From NCBI RefSeq assembly GCF_000334455.1, contig NZ_BANX01000011.1:62001-126000 (forward strand): a DNA stretch of 64,000 nucleotides. Direction: 5' to 3'. The notes below the pieces were generated by a model, which did no database searches, was not told where the DNA came from, and worked only from the letters and a program-made list of their open reading frames with translations. This document shows, one piece after another, positions 35,667 to 44,487 of the stretch (its first letter is position 1; each line of letters begins with the position of its first letter). A program made the translations under genes and the position numbers. The stretch is from Gordonia soli NBRC 108243. Its GTDB lineage: Bacteria > Actinomycetota > Actinomycetes > Mycobacteriales > Mycobacteriaceae.

Positions 35667-37097
35667 ATGTCCGATCGCCCGCTCTACTTCTCCGCCTTCG
35701 TGATGAACACCCCGTCACACGTGCTGCACGGACTGTGGCGCAAGCCGGAGGCGCAGAACCACCAGATCAATTCGCTCGAACACTGGATCGAACTCGCCCG
35801 CTATGTCGACCGGGTGGGATTCGACCTGCTCTTCTTCGCCGACGTCACCGGCCTGCGATCGCCGTGGAACGGCAACTACGAGTTGGTAGCGCGGGAGGGC
35901 CTGCAGATCCCCGTCAACGACCCGTCCACGTTGATCTCCGCGCTGGCCGCCGCGACCGAGGACATCGGGCTCGTGTTCACGAGCTCGATCGTCCAGGCAC
36001 TGCCGTTCGACTTCGCCCGCCGACTGTCGACCCTCGACCACTACACCCGCGGACGCGTCGGCTGGAACATCGTCACCAGCTTCTCCGACAACACCTATCG
36101 AAACTTCGGACACGACAAGCTCGTCGAACACGACGAGCGGTACCGCATCGCCGCGGAGTACGTCGACACCCTGTACAAGCTCTGGGAGGGTTCCTGGGAC
36201 GAGGACGCGCTGGTCCAGGACAAAGAAGCAGGCGTGTACGCCGACCCTGCGAAGATCCACAAGATCAACCATGTGGGACAGCGATTCTCCGTCGAGGGTC
36301 CGCACCTTGTGTCGCCGTCGCCGCAGCGCACGCCATTCCTCTTCCAGGCCGGCGCTTCACCTGCCGGGCAGGCATTCTCGGCCCGAAATGCCGAGGGTGT
36401 GTTCATCGGCTCCCCGGACCCGCAATCGGCCCGCGGACTCATCGCCGAGCAGCGCGCGCAGGCCGTGGCCGTCGGCCGCGGCCCCTCCGACATCCGCTTC
36501 TTCCAGGGACTGTCCTTCGTCGTCGGCGAGACGGAAGACGAGGCGCGAGCGAAAGAGGCTGCCATCGAGGAGTATTCGAGCCTCGAAGGAATCCTGTCGC
36601 ACATCCTCGGCGATGCGGGGATCGACGCGGGCGGCCTGGACCTCGACACCCCGATCGACGATCTGGGCGAGTTCCGTGGTGTGCAGGGGTGGCGTCGATG
36701 GGCCGAGGAGGCCGCCGGATCGGACCGTCCGACAATCGGCCATCTGGCGAGGGTTTTCGAGCGGGCGAGCCGAATCGTCGGCACGCCGGAGCAGATCGCC
36801 GACCGCCTCGAGGAATGGCGCGACGCCGGCATCGACGGCGTCAACGTCTTCCACGCCACCCGACCGGGAACCTTCGTCGAGATCGGTGAGCTGCTTTTCC
36901 CGGAGCTTCGACGTCGCGGTCTGCTGTCCACCGACAAGTCGGGCACGCTGCGCAGCAAGCTGTCCGGCGGTGGATCGGACCGATTGCCCGACACCCATCC
37001 GGCCGCCGCGTACCGGGGCGCGTTCACGGACAACAACCTGCTCGATACGGTCACCGACACTGCTGCTCCGCTGCGGCCCGCGGGCGTCACCGTCTGA
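35667..37097 (+). CDS. NtaA/SnaA/DszA family FMNH2-dependent monooxygenase
   Basis: The 476-residue protein starts at ATG 35667 behind GGAGG. It has the long-form landmarks: FFADVTGLRSPWNGNYE, STLDHYTRGRVGWNIVTS and NFGHDKLVEHDERYRIAAEY, and ends with RIVGTPEQIADRLEEW. Known members attack nitrilotriacetate, dibenzothiophene sulfone or pristinamycin precursors. The nearest reductase candidate is not in this cluster. It follows the short LLM gene by 81 bp. Confidence 0.86.
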   Translation: MSDRPLYFSAFVMNTPSHVLHGLWRKPEAQNHQINSLEHWIELARYVDRVGFDLLFFADVTGLRSPWNGNYELVAREGLQIPVNDPSTLISALAAATEDIGLVFTSSIVQALPFDFARRLSTLDHYTRGRVGWNIVTSFSDNTYRNFGHDKLVEHDERYRIAAEYVDTLYKLWEGSWDEDALVQDKEAGVYADPAKIHKINHVGQRFSVEGPHLVSPSPQRTPFLFQAGASPAGQAFSARNAEGVFIGSPDPQSARGLIAEQRAQAVAVGRGPSDIRFFQGLSFVVGETEDEARAKEAAIEEYSSLEGILSHILGDAGIDAGGLDLDTPIDDLGEFRGVQGWRRWAEEAAGSDRPTIGHLARVFERASRIVGTPEQIADRLEEWRDAGIDGVNVFHATRPGTFVEIGELLFPELRRRGLLSTDKSGTLRSKLSGGGSDRLPDTHPAAAYRGAFTDNNLLDTVTDTAAPLRPAGVTV

Positions 37098-37144
37098 GCC
37101 GGGCGAATCGGCGTCCCGGGGCACGCCCGCGGGTACCGCCCGGC
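37098..37144. terminator. Hairpin between convergent luciferase-like genes
   Basis: GCCGGGCG (37098-37105) and CGCCCGGC (37137-37144) are perfect 8-bp arms; inside them CCCGGG and CCCGCGGG give further pairing. It lies directly after the stop at 37097 and before the end of the minus gene at 37169. A plausible two-way terminator, without a clear T-run. Confidence 0.35.
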
Positions 37145-37168
37145 GTCGCTCACATCACTGCAGGGACG

Positions 37169-38026
37169 TCAGACCACGGCGGGGGTGATGCCCAGCTTGC
37201 CCGCCAACTTGGCGAGGTAACCGCGGGCCTTCTCCAGATCGTCGTCGGGCACGCCGTAGAGCACCGTGGTGACGCCGAGTTCGCGCCACTTCTCGAGCCG
37301 TTCAGGCACCGGCTTGAAGTCGAGGACCACGATCTGCGGGTCGCCCTCGCGACCGGCATCGGCCCAGATCTGCTTGAGCAGGACCACCGATCCCTCGATG
37401 TCGTCCTCCCCGGGCGTGGTGATCCAGCCGTCGGCGCTGCGTGCGATCCAGCGGAAGTTCTTCTCGTTGCCGGCGGCGCCGACCTGGACCGGGATGTGCG
37501 CCTGCGTCGACTTGGGCCACGCCCAACTGGGACCGAACTTCACGAACTCGCCGTCGAACTCGGCCTCTTCCTGCGTCCACAGCGCGCGCATGGCCTCGAG
37601 ATACTCGCGCAACATCGTGCGACGACGCTTCGGCGGGACGTGGTGATCGCCGAGTTCGTCCAGGTTCCAACCGAATCCGACGCCGAGAGTGACGCGACCG
37701 TCGGAGAGGTGGTCGAGTGTGGCGATCGACTTCGCGAGCGTCAGCGGATCCGACTGCACGGGTAGCGCGACCGCGGTGGCCAGTCGGATCCGGCTGGTGA
37801 CGGCCGCGGCCGATGCCAGCGACGTCCACGGGTCGAGAGTGCGCATGTACCGGTCGTCGGGAAGGGACGAGTCGCCGGTCTGCGGATGCGCGGCGTCGCG
37901 CCGGGTGGGGATGTGACTGTGCTCGGGCACGTAGTACGCCGCGAACCCGGCCTCTTCGATGAGCGGCGCGAGCACGCTGGGGCGCAAACCGCGATCGCTG
38001 GTGAACTGCACGATTCCGTAATCCAT
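37169..38026 (-). CDS. LLM-class F420-dependent oxidoreductase (TIGR03619-like)
   Basis: The 285-residue protein has YYVPEHSHIPT, DPLTLAKSIATLDHLSDGRVTLGVGFGWN and GWITTPGEDD, which fit the predicted F420-dependent group. ATG 38026. It follows the toroid-fold gene operon in reverse order (38094-41157) after a 67-bp gap and may have its own promoter there, since GACTGG-ACA-CCAGTC sits at 38080-38094. Confidence 0.82.
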   Translation of the reverse strand: MDYGIVQFTSDRGLRPSVLAPLIEEAGFAAYYVPEHSHIPTRRDAAHPQTGDSSLPDDRYMRTLDPWTSLASAAAVTSRIRLATAVALPVQSDPLTLAKSIATLDHLSDGRVTLGVGFGWNLDELGDHHVPPKRRRTMLREYLEAMRALWTQEEAEFDGEFVKFGPSWAWPKSTQAHIPVQVGAAGNEKNFRWIARSADGWITTPGEDDIEGSVVLLKQIWADAGREGDPQIVVLDFKPVPERLEKWRELGVTTVLYGVPDDDLEKARGYLAKLAGKLGITPAVV

Positions 38027-38079
38027 GGATAACCTCCGGACGACGTGGGGTAGATCCGAGCCGACGTCGTCGGACGGTT

Positions 38080-38094
38080 GACTGGACACCAGTC
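38080..38094. promoter_or_regulatory. Inverted repeat upstream of the F420-type oxidoreductase
   Basis: GACTGG and CCAGTC are perfect 6-bp arms around ACA, 54 bp before the start at 38026 and touching the stop of the upstream gene. It could be an operator or a short hairpin. Confidence 0.35.
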
Positions 38095-39140
38095 TAGGTG
38101 ACTCGAGCGCCCGCGACCAGGTTTTGCCGGACATCCCGGAAGATCCCGTTGGCCGGGGTCGCCCGACTGACGGCATCCGCTGCCAACACCACGGCGGCAG
38201 AGGTCCAGCAGCTCTTCTCCACCGGCCAGCGCTTGCCGTCGGCGAACACCAGACCGGTCCAGTACGAACCGTCCGGGTCGCGCAGATGCTGGATCGAGGC
38301 GATCAGATCGATCGCGTCGGCCGTGTCACCGAGGGCGTCGAGTGCGAGCGCCAACTCGCTGGTCTCGGCCCCGGTCACCCAGGGTCGATGGTCGACACAC
38401 CGGATTCCCATACCCGGCACCACGAAGTCGTCCCAGCGGCGGGCGATGAGCTCCTGCCCGGCCCGCCCACGGACCGCGCCACCCAGGACCGGGTAGTACC
38501 AGTCCATCGAGTGCTCAGACGGGGGATCGAAGAGATCCGTCCGCTCGCGCAACGCATCTCCCAGCGCGGCATGCGCGCGCACCCAGTCGTCGTCGGGCTG
38601 GTCGAGTTCGACCGCGATCCGGATGGCGCAGTCGAGCGCCTGGAAGATGCTCGCGTTGCCGGTGATCTTGGCCTCGGCGAACATCGCGCCCGTGCCGTGG
38701 TCGCCGCCCCAGCGGACGGCGCCGTCGGGGCGTTGGTAGCGGCAGACCAACTCGGTCGCCGACCACACCGTCTGCCACATCCGTTCGAGAAACGCAGTGT
38801 CGCCGGTGATCACGTAGTGATGCCAGACCCCGACGGCGATGTAGGCGCAGAAGTTGCTGTCGACGCCCGCGTCCTCGACCCGGCCGCACACCGTGCGGAT
38901 CGGCCAGGAACCATCGTCGCGCTGGGTACGCCTGGACCATTCGTACGCGGCCTCGGCCTCCGAGTGGAAGCCCGTGACCGACAACGCCATCGCCGACTCG
39001 ACATGATCCCACGGGTCGGTCTGACCACCCGGGAACCACGGCAGAGCACCCGACTGCTCCTGCATCCCGACGATCGCCGCGCCGGTGGCGCGCACCTGGG
39101 CGGCGGTCAGGACACCCGCGATCGCGGGGGTCGCGGTCAT
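38094..39140 (-). CDS. Alpha/alpha-toroid (prenyltransferase/terpene-cyclase-like) protein
   Basis: The 348-residue protein is built of repeated helical-hairpin segments with W/G motifs (QEQSGALPWFPGGQ, RRTQRDDGSWP, RYQRPDGAVRWGGD, LRDPDGSYWTG), like the prenyltransferase/squalene-cyclase barrel or a glycosidase toroid. No DxDD or zinc ligands are evident, so it may be a glycan- or lipid-binding enzyme. ATG 39140 overlaps the methyltransferase stop. It is the last gene of a three-gene operon with GT4 and a methyltransferase. Confidence 0.7.
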   Translation of the reverse strand: MTATPAIAGVLTAAQVRATGAAIVGMQEQSGALPWFPGGQTDPWDHVESAMALSVTGFHSEAEAAYEWSRRTQRDDGSWPIRTVCGRVEDAGVDSNFCAYIAVGVWHHYVITGDTAFLERMWQTVWSATELVCRYQRPDGAVRWGGDHGTGAMFAEAKITGNASIFQALDCAIRIAVELDQPDDDWVRAHAALGDALRERTDLFDPPSEHSMDWYYPVLGGAVRGRAGQELIARRWDDFVVPGMGIRCVDHRPWVTGAETSELALALDALGDTADAIDLIASIQHLRDPDGSYWTGLVFADGKRWPVEKSCWTSAAVVLAADAVSRATPANGIFRDVRQNLVAGARVT

Positions 39141-39868
39141 CCCGCCGTGGTCGATCCGGCCGGCTTGCGGAGGTAGAGCGCGACCGACTTGCCGATCACG
39201 GGGTTGAGAAGACGCTCGCCGGTACGGGTCAGCCACGGCTTGCTCATCATGTCCCACACCAGGAGCTGGTGGTACCCGCGGACGAGCAGGTTCTTGTCGT
39301 TCTCGGTCCCGACCGCGCACTTGAGCCACCAGTACGGCGCGTGCAGCGCATGCGCGTGGTCGGTGCCGGTGACCTCGAGACCGACCCGCCGCAGCTTGTC
39401 GGCCAGCTCGGACGCCTTGTAGATGCGGACGTGCCCACCCTCGACCTCGTGGTACTCGTCGGACAGCGCCCAGCAGACCTTCTCCGGCCAATAGCGCGGA
39501 ACGGTCACCGCACCGACGCCGCCCGGCTTCAGGATGCGGTACATCTCCGCGATGGCGGCCTCGTCGGAGGGGATGTGCTCCAGGATCTCCGACATCAGCA
39601 CCACGTCGAAGCTGTTGTCCGCGTACGGCAGCCGCAGCGCGTCGCCGACCTCGGCACGCGCCTTGGCATCGGCGGGGACCTCACCCGCAGCGATGAGCGC
39701 GTCGAACATCTCGGAGACGTCGGCCATGTCCTGTTCGGACTGGTCGAAGGCGATCACGTCGGCACCACGGCGGAACATCTCGTAGGAGTGCCGTCCCTGC
39801 CCCGCCCCGATGTCGATCGCCTTGGTCGCCGGACCCACGCCCAGTCGGTCGAAATCCACTGTCAGCAC
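39137..39868 (-). CDS. Class I SAM-dependent methyltransferase
   Basis: GTG 39868 follows AAGGGA and gives 243 residues. Motif I is AIDIGAGQGRHS; DVVLMSEILEHIPSDEAA marks the UbiE/Methyltransf_11 type. Placed between the glycosyltransferase (14 bp upstream) and the toroid protein (ATGA overlap), so it likely methylates the same glycoconjugate or lipid product. Confidence 0.83.
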   Translation of the reverse strand: MLTVDFDRLGVGPATKAIDIGAGQGRHSYEMFRRGADVIAFDQSEQDMADVSEMFDALIAAGEVPADAKARAEVGDALRLPYADNSFDVVLMSEILEHIPSDEAAIAEMYRILKPGGVGAVTVPRYWPEKVCWALSDEYHEVEGGHVRIYKASELADKLRRVGLEVTGTDHAHALHAPYWWLKCAVGTENDKNLLVRGYHQLLVWDMMSKPWLTRTGERLLNPVIGKSVALYLRKPAGSTTAG

Positions 39869-39882
39869 GCTTGTTCCCTTCC

Positions 39883-41157
39883 TCAGACCGCTTCGCGCGC
39901 GGTCACGCCGCCGGAGCGGCCCACTCGTTGCAACACGGTCTCGTAATGTGCGGCGGTCTTCGCGGCGACCGCGGCCCAGCTGTAGCGGTCCTCGACACGC
40001 GCGCGTCCGCCGGCACCGAGCCGGGCCCGCAGTTCGCCGTCGTCGAGCACCCGTCCGATCGCCTGCGCGAGTTTGCCCGAGTCGCGCGGCGGGACCAGGA
40101 CCGCAGCCTGCTCGTCGGTCCCGACGACCTCCGGGATGGCGCCGGCACGCGTAGCCACCAGCGCGGTACCGCAGCTCATCGCCTCGACGGCGGGCAGTGA
40201 GAAGCCCTCGTACAGGGACGGGACACAGGCGACCTCGGCCGACGCCAAGAGGTCGGCCAACTGCTGGTCGTCGAGTCCGGACACCACGCGTACCCGATCC
40301 GCGATCGCCAGGTCGTCGATCATCTTGGCGGACGGCCCGTTCGGGTCCAGTTTGGACACCAGTACCAATTCGATCTCGCGCTCTGCGCTGAGTTTGGCGA
40401 CCGCCTCGAGGAGGTAGGAGACGCCCTTCAACGGCGCATCGGCGCTCGCGACCGAGACGATCCGTCCCGGCACACGTTCGACGGCGGGTCGGAAGACCTC
40501 GGTGTCGACGCCCAGCGGAATAGTGGTGATCCGGCCCGACGGGATGTCGAAGGCCTTGCGGATGTCGACCTCGCTGCTCCGGGACACCGTCAGCAACTCC
40601 GGGATGCGTCGGGAGACCCGGCCCTGCATGCGCAGGAACGAATGCCACCGCCAGGCGCTGATCTTGCGCCAGCCCTTGGCCGCCTTGACCGCCAGCGTGC
40701 GGTCCCGGGTGATCGGGTGGTGGATCGTCGCGATCAGCGGCAGCCCGGCACGCTGGATGTCCAGCAGTCCGTAACCGAGGCACTGATTGTCGTGCACGAT
40801 GTCGAATTCGTCCTTGCGCTCCTTGAGGAGCCGCGCGACACGGAGGCTGAAGGTCAGCGGTTCACCGAAGCTCGCGGTCCACATCGACCCCACTTCGAGG
40901 GCGTCGATCCAGTCGCGGTACTCGCTCGGACGCGGGGTGCGGAAGGGATCCGGCTCGTCGTAGAGGGCCAGACTCGGGACCTTGGTGAGCGTCACGCCGG
41001 CGTCCAGTGCCGACTGGTCGAGGTCGGGATACGGCTGCCCGGAGAAGATCTCGACATCGTGGCCGAGGAGCGCGAGCTCTCGACTCAAGTGCCGGACGTA
41101 CACTCCCTGACCGCCGCAATGCGGTTTGCTGCGATACGACAGCAGCGCGACCCGCAC
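39883..41157 (-). CDS. GT4-family glycosyltransferase
   Basis: The 424-residue protein has the N-terminal acceptor-domain start YRSKPHCGGQGVYVRHLSREL and the C-terminal E-x7-E motif in PSLYEGFSLPAVEAMSCG, typical of retaining GT-B enzymes. It probably transfers a sugar from a nucleotide donor to a lipid or glycan at the inner membrane face. It begins one base after the FprB-like stop and is likely on the same transcript. Confidence 0.85.
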   Translation of the reverse strand: MRVALLSYRSKPHCGGQGVYVRHLSRELALLGHDVEIFSGQPYPDLDQSALDAGVTLTKVPSLALYDEPDPFRTPRPSEYRDWIDALEVGSMWTASFGEPLTFSLRVARLLKERKDEFDIVHDNQCLGYGLLDIQRAGLPLIATIHHPITRDRTLAVKAAKGWRKISAWRWHSFLRMQGRVSRRIPELLTVSRSSEVDIRKAFDIPSGRITTIPLGVDTEVFRPAVERVPGRIVSVASADAPLKGVSYLLEAVAKLSAEREIELVLVSKLDPNGPSAKMIDDLAIADRVRVVSGLDDQQLADLLASAEVACVPSLYEGFSLPAVEAMSCGTALVATRAGAIPEVVGTDEQAAVLVPPRDSGKLAQAIGRVLDDGELRARLGAGGRARVEDRYSWAAVAAKTAAHYETVLQRVGRSGGVTAREAV

Positions 41158-41158
41158 C

Positions 41159-42838
41159 CTACTTCTCCATGCCCGCGTCGGCGGCCGACTCGAGTTCGGT
41201 GATGCTCACGAACTTGAGCCGACGGCGACCTGCGGCCTTACCTGCTGACTTCTCTGCCGTGTCGATGTTCTTCCACCCCGTTAGATCGATCCGATGGGCA
41301 CCCCGGTCGGCGACGATGCCCGCGACGTCGTCGCGTGTAGTGACCGGATCCGAAAGCGTACCCGCGACGAAGTCGGCCAGCACCGCCGCAGCGGTCTCCT
41401 GACCGCAGATCCTGTTCATCCCGATGCCCCCGGTCGCACCGCGTTTGATCCACCCGGTGACGAACAGGCCGGACATCGTGTCACCGTCCGGCGCCGACAG
41501 CACCCGGCCCTCGGTGTTGGGCACCACGCCGGCCACCTCGTCGAACGGGAGGTCGGTGACCGGGACGCCGCGATAGCCGATGGCGCGCAGGACGACGCCG
41601 GCCTCGAGTTCGGTCCGATCCTCGGTCGGCGTGACACCGACGTTGCCCGATCCCGGTGCGTACTCGTTGCGGACCAGGGTGACCCCGTCGACGTGGTCGG
41701 TGCCGGATATCTCGACCGGAGAGGTGAGGAACCGGAACACGATCCGACGGTTGCCGTCGGTCGTCTCGCGTTCGGAGAACTCCCGGGCCAGCCGGATCTT
41801 GGTACCGATCGTGGAGTCCAACGAGCCGTCAGCGAGTGCCGCCTCGGTCGCGGCATCGAGCACCAGGTCGTCGGGGTCGATGACGACGTCGACACCCTCT
41901 ACGTCGCCGAGGGCGAGGAACTCGCTGTTGGTGTAGGCGGCCTGCGCGACGCCGCGACGGGCGACCAGCACGACCTCACGGACCTTCGACTCGCGCAGCG
42001 CGGTGAGGGCGTGGTCGGCAATGTCGGTCTTCGCCAGGTCGTCCGGGTCGCTGACCAGGATGCGCGCCACGTCGAGTGCGACGTTGCCGTTGCCGATCAC
42101 GACCGCCCGCTCCGACGACAGGTCGACCCCGAGATCGACATAGTCGGGGTGGCCGTTGTACCAGGCCACGAACTCCGTCGCCGGGATCGAGCCGGCGAGG
42201 TCCTCACCGTCGATGCCCAGCCGCTTGTCGGTGGACGCACCGACGGCGTAGACGACCGCGTGGTAGCGGTCGGTGAGTTCGTCATGGCTGATGTGCTTGC
42301 CGACCTCGACGTTCAGGAAGTAGTCGAAGTTGCGTTTGCCCGCGGTGGCAGCGAACGTCTTCTCCACCCCCTTGGTCGGGGCGTGGTCCGGGGCGACCCC
42401 CGCGCGCACAAGTCCGTACGGAGTCGGCAGGCGGTCGAACATGTCGACCTTGACCGTCGGCCGACGCACGAGTTCCTCGGCTGCGTAGAAGGCAGCCGGT
42501 CCAGCGCCGACGATGGCGACGTGCAACTCTCCGTCGGGCAGCTGCGGGGCCTTGCGAGGCGGCACGAGCCCGCCCTCGACGTCGTGGTCCGTGTAGTAGT
42601 CGGCGTTGATCTGGAGGTAGGGCTCGTCGCGATCCTCGATCTGGTCGTCCGGGAGGATGGCCTCGACCGGGCACTCGTCGATGCACGCACCGCAGTCGAT
42701 GCACGTCTCGGGATCGATGTAGAGCATCTCCGCGGTGAGGAACTCCGGCTCGTCAGGAGTGGGGTGGATGCAGTTCACCGGACACACGCTGACGCACGAG
42801 GCGTCGTTGCAACATGGTCGAGTAATCACATGCGCCAT
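41159..42838 (-). CDS. fprB: Ferredoxin/ferredoxin--NADP reductase fusion (FprB type)
   Basis: The 559-residue protein has an N-terminal two-cluster ferredoxin domain (Cys 9/10, 15, 19, 23 and Cys 46, 49, 52, 56) and a C-terminal adrenodoxin-reductase-like part with FAD motif GAGPAA (111-116), NADP motif GNGNVALD and GWIKRGATGGIG. This matches mycobacterial FprB (about 575 residues). It transfers electrons from NADPH to ferredoxins, and could supply the CYP51 ferredoxin. A KstR-like box lies 27 bp upstream of its start. Confidence 0.9.
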   Translation of the reverse strand: MAHVITRPCCNDASCVSVCPVNCIHPTPDEPEFLTAEMLYIDPETCIDCGACIDECPVEAILPDDQIEDRDEPYLQINADYYTDHDVEGGLVPPRKAPQLPDGELHVAIVGAGPAAFYAAEELVRRPTVKVDMFDRLPTPYGLVRAGVAPDHAPTKGVEKTFAATAGKRNFDYFLNVEVGKHISHDELTDRYHAVVYAVGASTDKRLGIDGEDLAGSIPATEFVAWYNGHPDYVDLGVDLSSERAVVIGNGNVALDVARILVSDPDDLAKTDIADHALTALRESKVREVVLVARRGVAQAAYTNSEFLALGDVEGVDVVIDPDDLVLDAATEAALADGSLDSTIGTKIRLAREFSERETTDGNRRIVFRFLTSPVEISGTDHVDGVTLVRNEYAPGSGNVGVTPTEDRTELEAGVVLRAIGYRGVPVTDLPFDEVAGVVPNTEGRVLSAPDGDTMSGLFVTGWIKRGATGGIGMNRICGQETAAAVLADFVAGTLSDPVTTRDDVAGIVADRGAHRIDLTGWKNIDTAEKSAGKAAGRRRLKFVSITELESAADAGMEK

Positions 42839-42864
42839 CTGCTGTTTCCTCAGAGTCAGACACG

Positions 42865-42878
42865 TGGAACGTGTTCTA
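42865..42878. promoter_or_regulatory. KstR-like box between FprB and the thioesterase
   Basis: Bases 42865-42878 read TGGAACGTGTTCTA, a full match to TnnAACnnGTTnnA, the consensus of the KstR repressor of cholesterol catabolism. It is in the 100-bp gap between divergent genes, so both could be under steroid-dependent control. Not shown experimentally here. Confidence 0.65.
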
Positions 42879-42938
42879 GTTTTGCTGCTCTCTGTATCTT
42901 AACTGCAAAGATACCGGCGACACACAGAAGGGACCCCG

Positions 42939-43766
42939 GTGAGCATCATCGGCGAACAGCCAGAGGTCGTCGCACTGACCGACCGCAAGGAGGGCGCGCG
43001 CTTCTTCGAGGGGGGATATCGCGTCCGCACCGGTGACGTCGACCAGGAGATGCGGGTGCGTCTCGACGCGGTCGCCAGATACCTGCAGGACGTCGCCAAC
43101 GACAACATCGAGGTGACCGAGTTCCGCGACACCGATCCGTTCTGGATCGTGCGGCGGACCGTCATCGACGTGATCCGACCGTTCTCCTGGCCGGCCGGTT
43201 TCACCGCCCAGCGTTGGTGCGGCGCGTTGTCGACGCGATGGACCAACATGCGGGTGCGACTGACCGCCGAGCACGAGACGAACCGGTTCAACCCCGACCC
43301 GCGCCCGCCGGGCCTCATCGAGACCGAGGCGTTCTGGATCAACGTCAACGATCAGGGCATGCCCTCACGCCTCACCGACGGTGCATTCGAGATGTTGTCG
43401 TCGATGACCGACGAACACCGCTTGCGCTGGAAGGCGATGAACCCCGACAAGGCGCCGGATCCGGGCACGATCGACCTGCCCGACCGTGAGCACGTACTTC
43501 GCAGCACCGACTTCGATCCGTTCAAGCACCTGAACAACGCCGCATACCTGGAGGCGATCGAGGACGAGCTCGTCGACCACCCCGACCTGGTCACCGGCCG
43601 TCATCGGGCGGTCATCGAGTACCTGCGCCCCATCGTCCCGTCGAGCAAGCTGACGCTGCGCAGGGTCCGCGAGGCCGATCGGTTGCTGGTGTGGATGCTC
43701 ATCGACGGCCCAGACGGCGACGTGCAGGTCGCGGCGACGGTGTCGGTGACCCGACTGCCCGACTGA
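42939..43766 (+). CDS. Acyl-ACP thioesterase-like double-hotdog protein
   Basis: GTG 42939 follows GAAGGGA and gives 275 residues. RYRVRTGDVDQ-like start (GGYRVRTGDVDQEMRV), FWIVRRTVIDVIRP and a C-terminal DFDPFKHLNNAAYLEAIEDEL fit the acyl-ACP thioesterase (PF01643) family, with Asn and His of the active site in the HLNNAAY segment. It should hydrolyse acyl thioesters. Divergent from fprB. Confidence 0.82.
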   Translation: MSIIGEQPEVVALTDRKEGARFFEGGYRVRTGDVDQEMRVRLDAVARYLQDVANDNIEVTEFRDTDPFWIVRRTVIDVIRPFSWPAGFTAQRWCGALSTRWTNMRVRLTAEHETNRFNPDPRPPGLIETEAFWINVNDQGMPSRLTDGAFEMLSSMTDEHRLRWKAMNPDKAPDPGTIDLPDREHVLRSTDFDPFKHLNNAAYLEAIEDELVDHPDLVTGRHRAVIEYLRPIVPSSKLTLRRVREADRLLVWMLIDGPDGDVQVAATVSVTRLPD

Positions 43767-43794
43767 GTTCGTCGGAGGCGATGCGAACAGAACC

Positions 43795-43828
43795 ACCGTC
43801 TGCGAGCTGAGCTCTGCTCGCAAACGGT
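43795..43828. terminator. Bidirectional hairpin terminator
   Basis: ACCGTCTGCGAGC (43795-43807) pairs with GCTCGCAAACGGT (43816-43828) at 12 of 13 positions around an 8-nt loop. It lies between the convergent thioesterase (ends 43766) and DUF3558 (ends 43870) genes, so it can serve both. No T-run. Confidence 0.65.
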
Positions 43829-43869
43829 AGGGACGCTCGCAGACACCGCCCCTCGCTGCTGGGAAGTTG

Positions 43870-44487
43870 CTACTGCCCTCCGGACAGCAGGAGCTCCATC
43901 AGCTTGATCGGCGCCGCGCAGGGATCGGCGGCGGTCGCGGTCGTCCGCGGTTCGACCCACCAGGTGTAGACACCCTCGCTGGGCGCGCGGGCGGTCACAC
44001 CGCACATGGCGGGCCGTTTCGGGTCTCGTTGGGTGAACGCAGTCTGACTGGCCACCTTGATGTTCTCGGTCTCGTAGCCGAGCTTCTTGGCGGTCTCCTT
44101 CTCGGCGTTCAGCGACCCCCACTCGAACCAGTTGAACGTGACCCCGACGATCGCCGGTCCCTCGACGATCCACCGACAGATGGCACCGTTGAAGGTGCCG
44201 CGGGCCACGCCACCACCGACGACCTTCGCGATCTGGTCGGTGGAGACGATCTGGCATTCGAGGAGGAGTTTGTCGAACTGATCGGTGTCGACCGCCCCCG
44301 GTTGGTCGTTGTCGGCCTGGCCGACAGCCACGGCGTCACCGTCGACCGACCGGGCGCAGGCGCTGCTCACCCCGACGATCAGCATCGCGGCGACGAGGAG
44401 AGCGATCAGGGAGCGCACGCGGCGACCTCGTCCCGCGCCCGGGTACCGGTCGTGAGCAGTCCCCGCGGGCCTCATCCGCTGCGGCAT
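43870..44487 (-). CDS. DUF3558 lipoprotein
   Basis: ATG 44487 overlaps the upstream stop and gives 205 residues; ATG 44472 is possible. A basic N-terminus, a hydrophobic stretch and a VSSAC lipobox (Cys44) mark a lipoprotein. Cys residues in LLLECQIV, AICRWIV and AAMCGV-like (PAMCGV) positions, plus the C-terminal CAAPIKLMELLLS, fit the DUF3558 family of surface lipoproteins in this order. Function unknown. Confidence 0.82.
   Translation of the reverse strand: MPQRMRPAGTAHDRYPGAGRGRRVRSLIALLVAAMLIVGVSSACARSVDGDAVAVGQADNDQPGAVDTDQFDKLLLECQIVSTDQIAKVVGGGVARGTFNGAICRWIVEGPAIVGVTFNWFEWGSLNAEKETAKKLGYETENIKVASQTAFTQRDPKRPAMCGVTARAPSEGVYTWWVEPRTTATAADPCAAPIKLMELLLSGGQ

Noticed and set aside
41294-43036. 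580-residue plus-strand open frame
   Set aside because: It lies antisense to fprB, whose ferredoxin and FAD motifs are clear. The antisense protein is Asp/Arg/Val-rich shadow sequence with no motifs.
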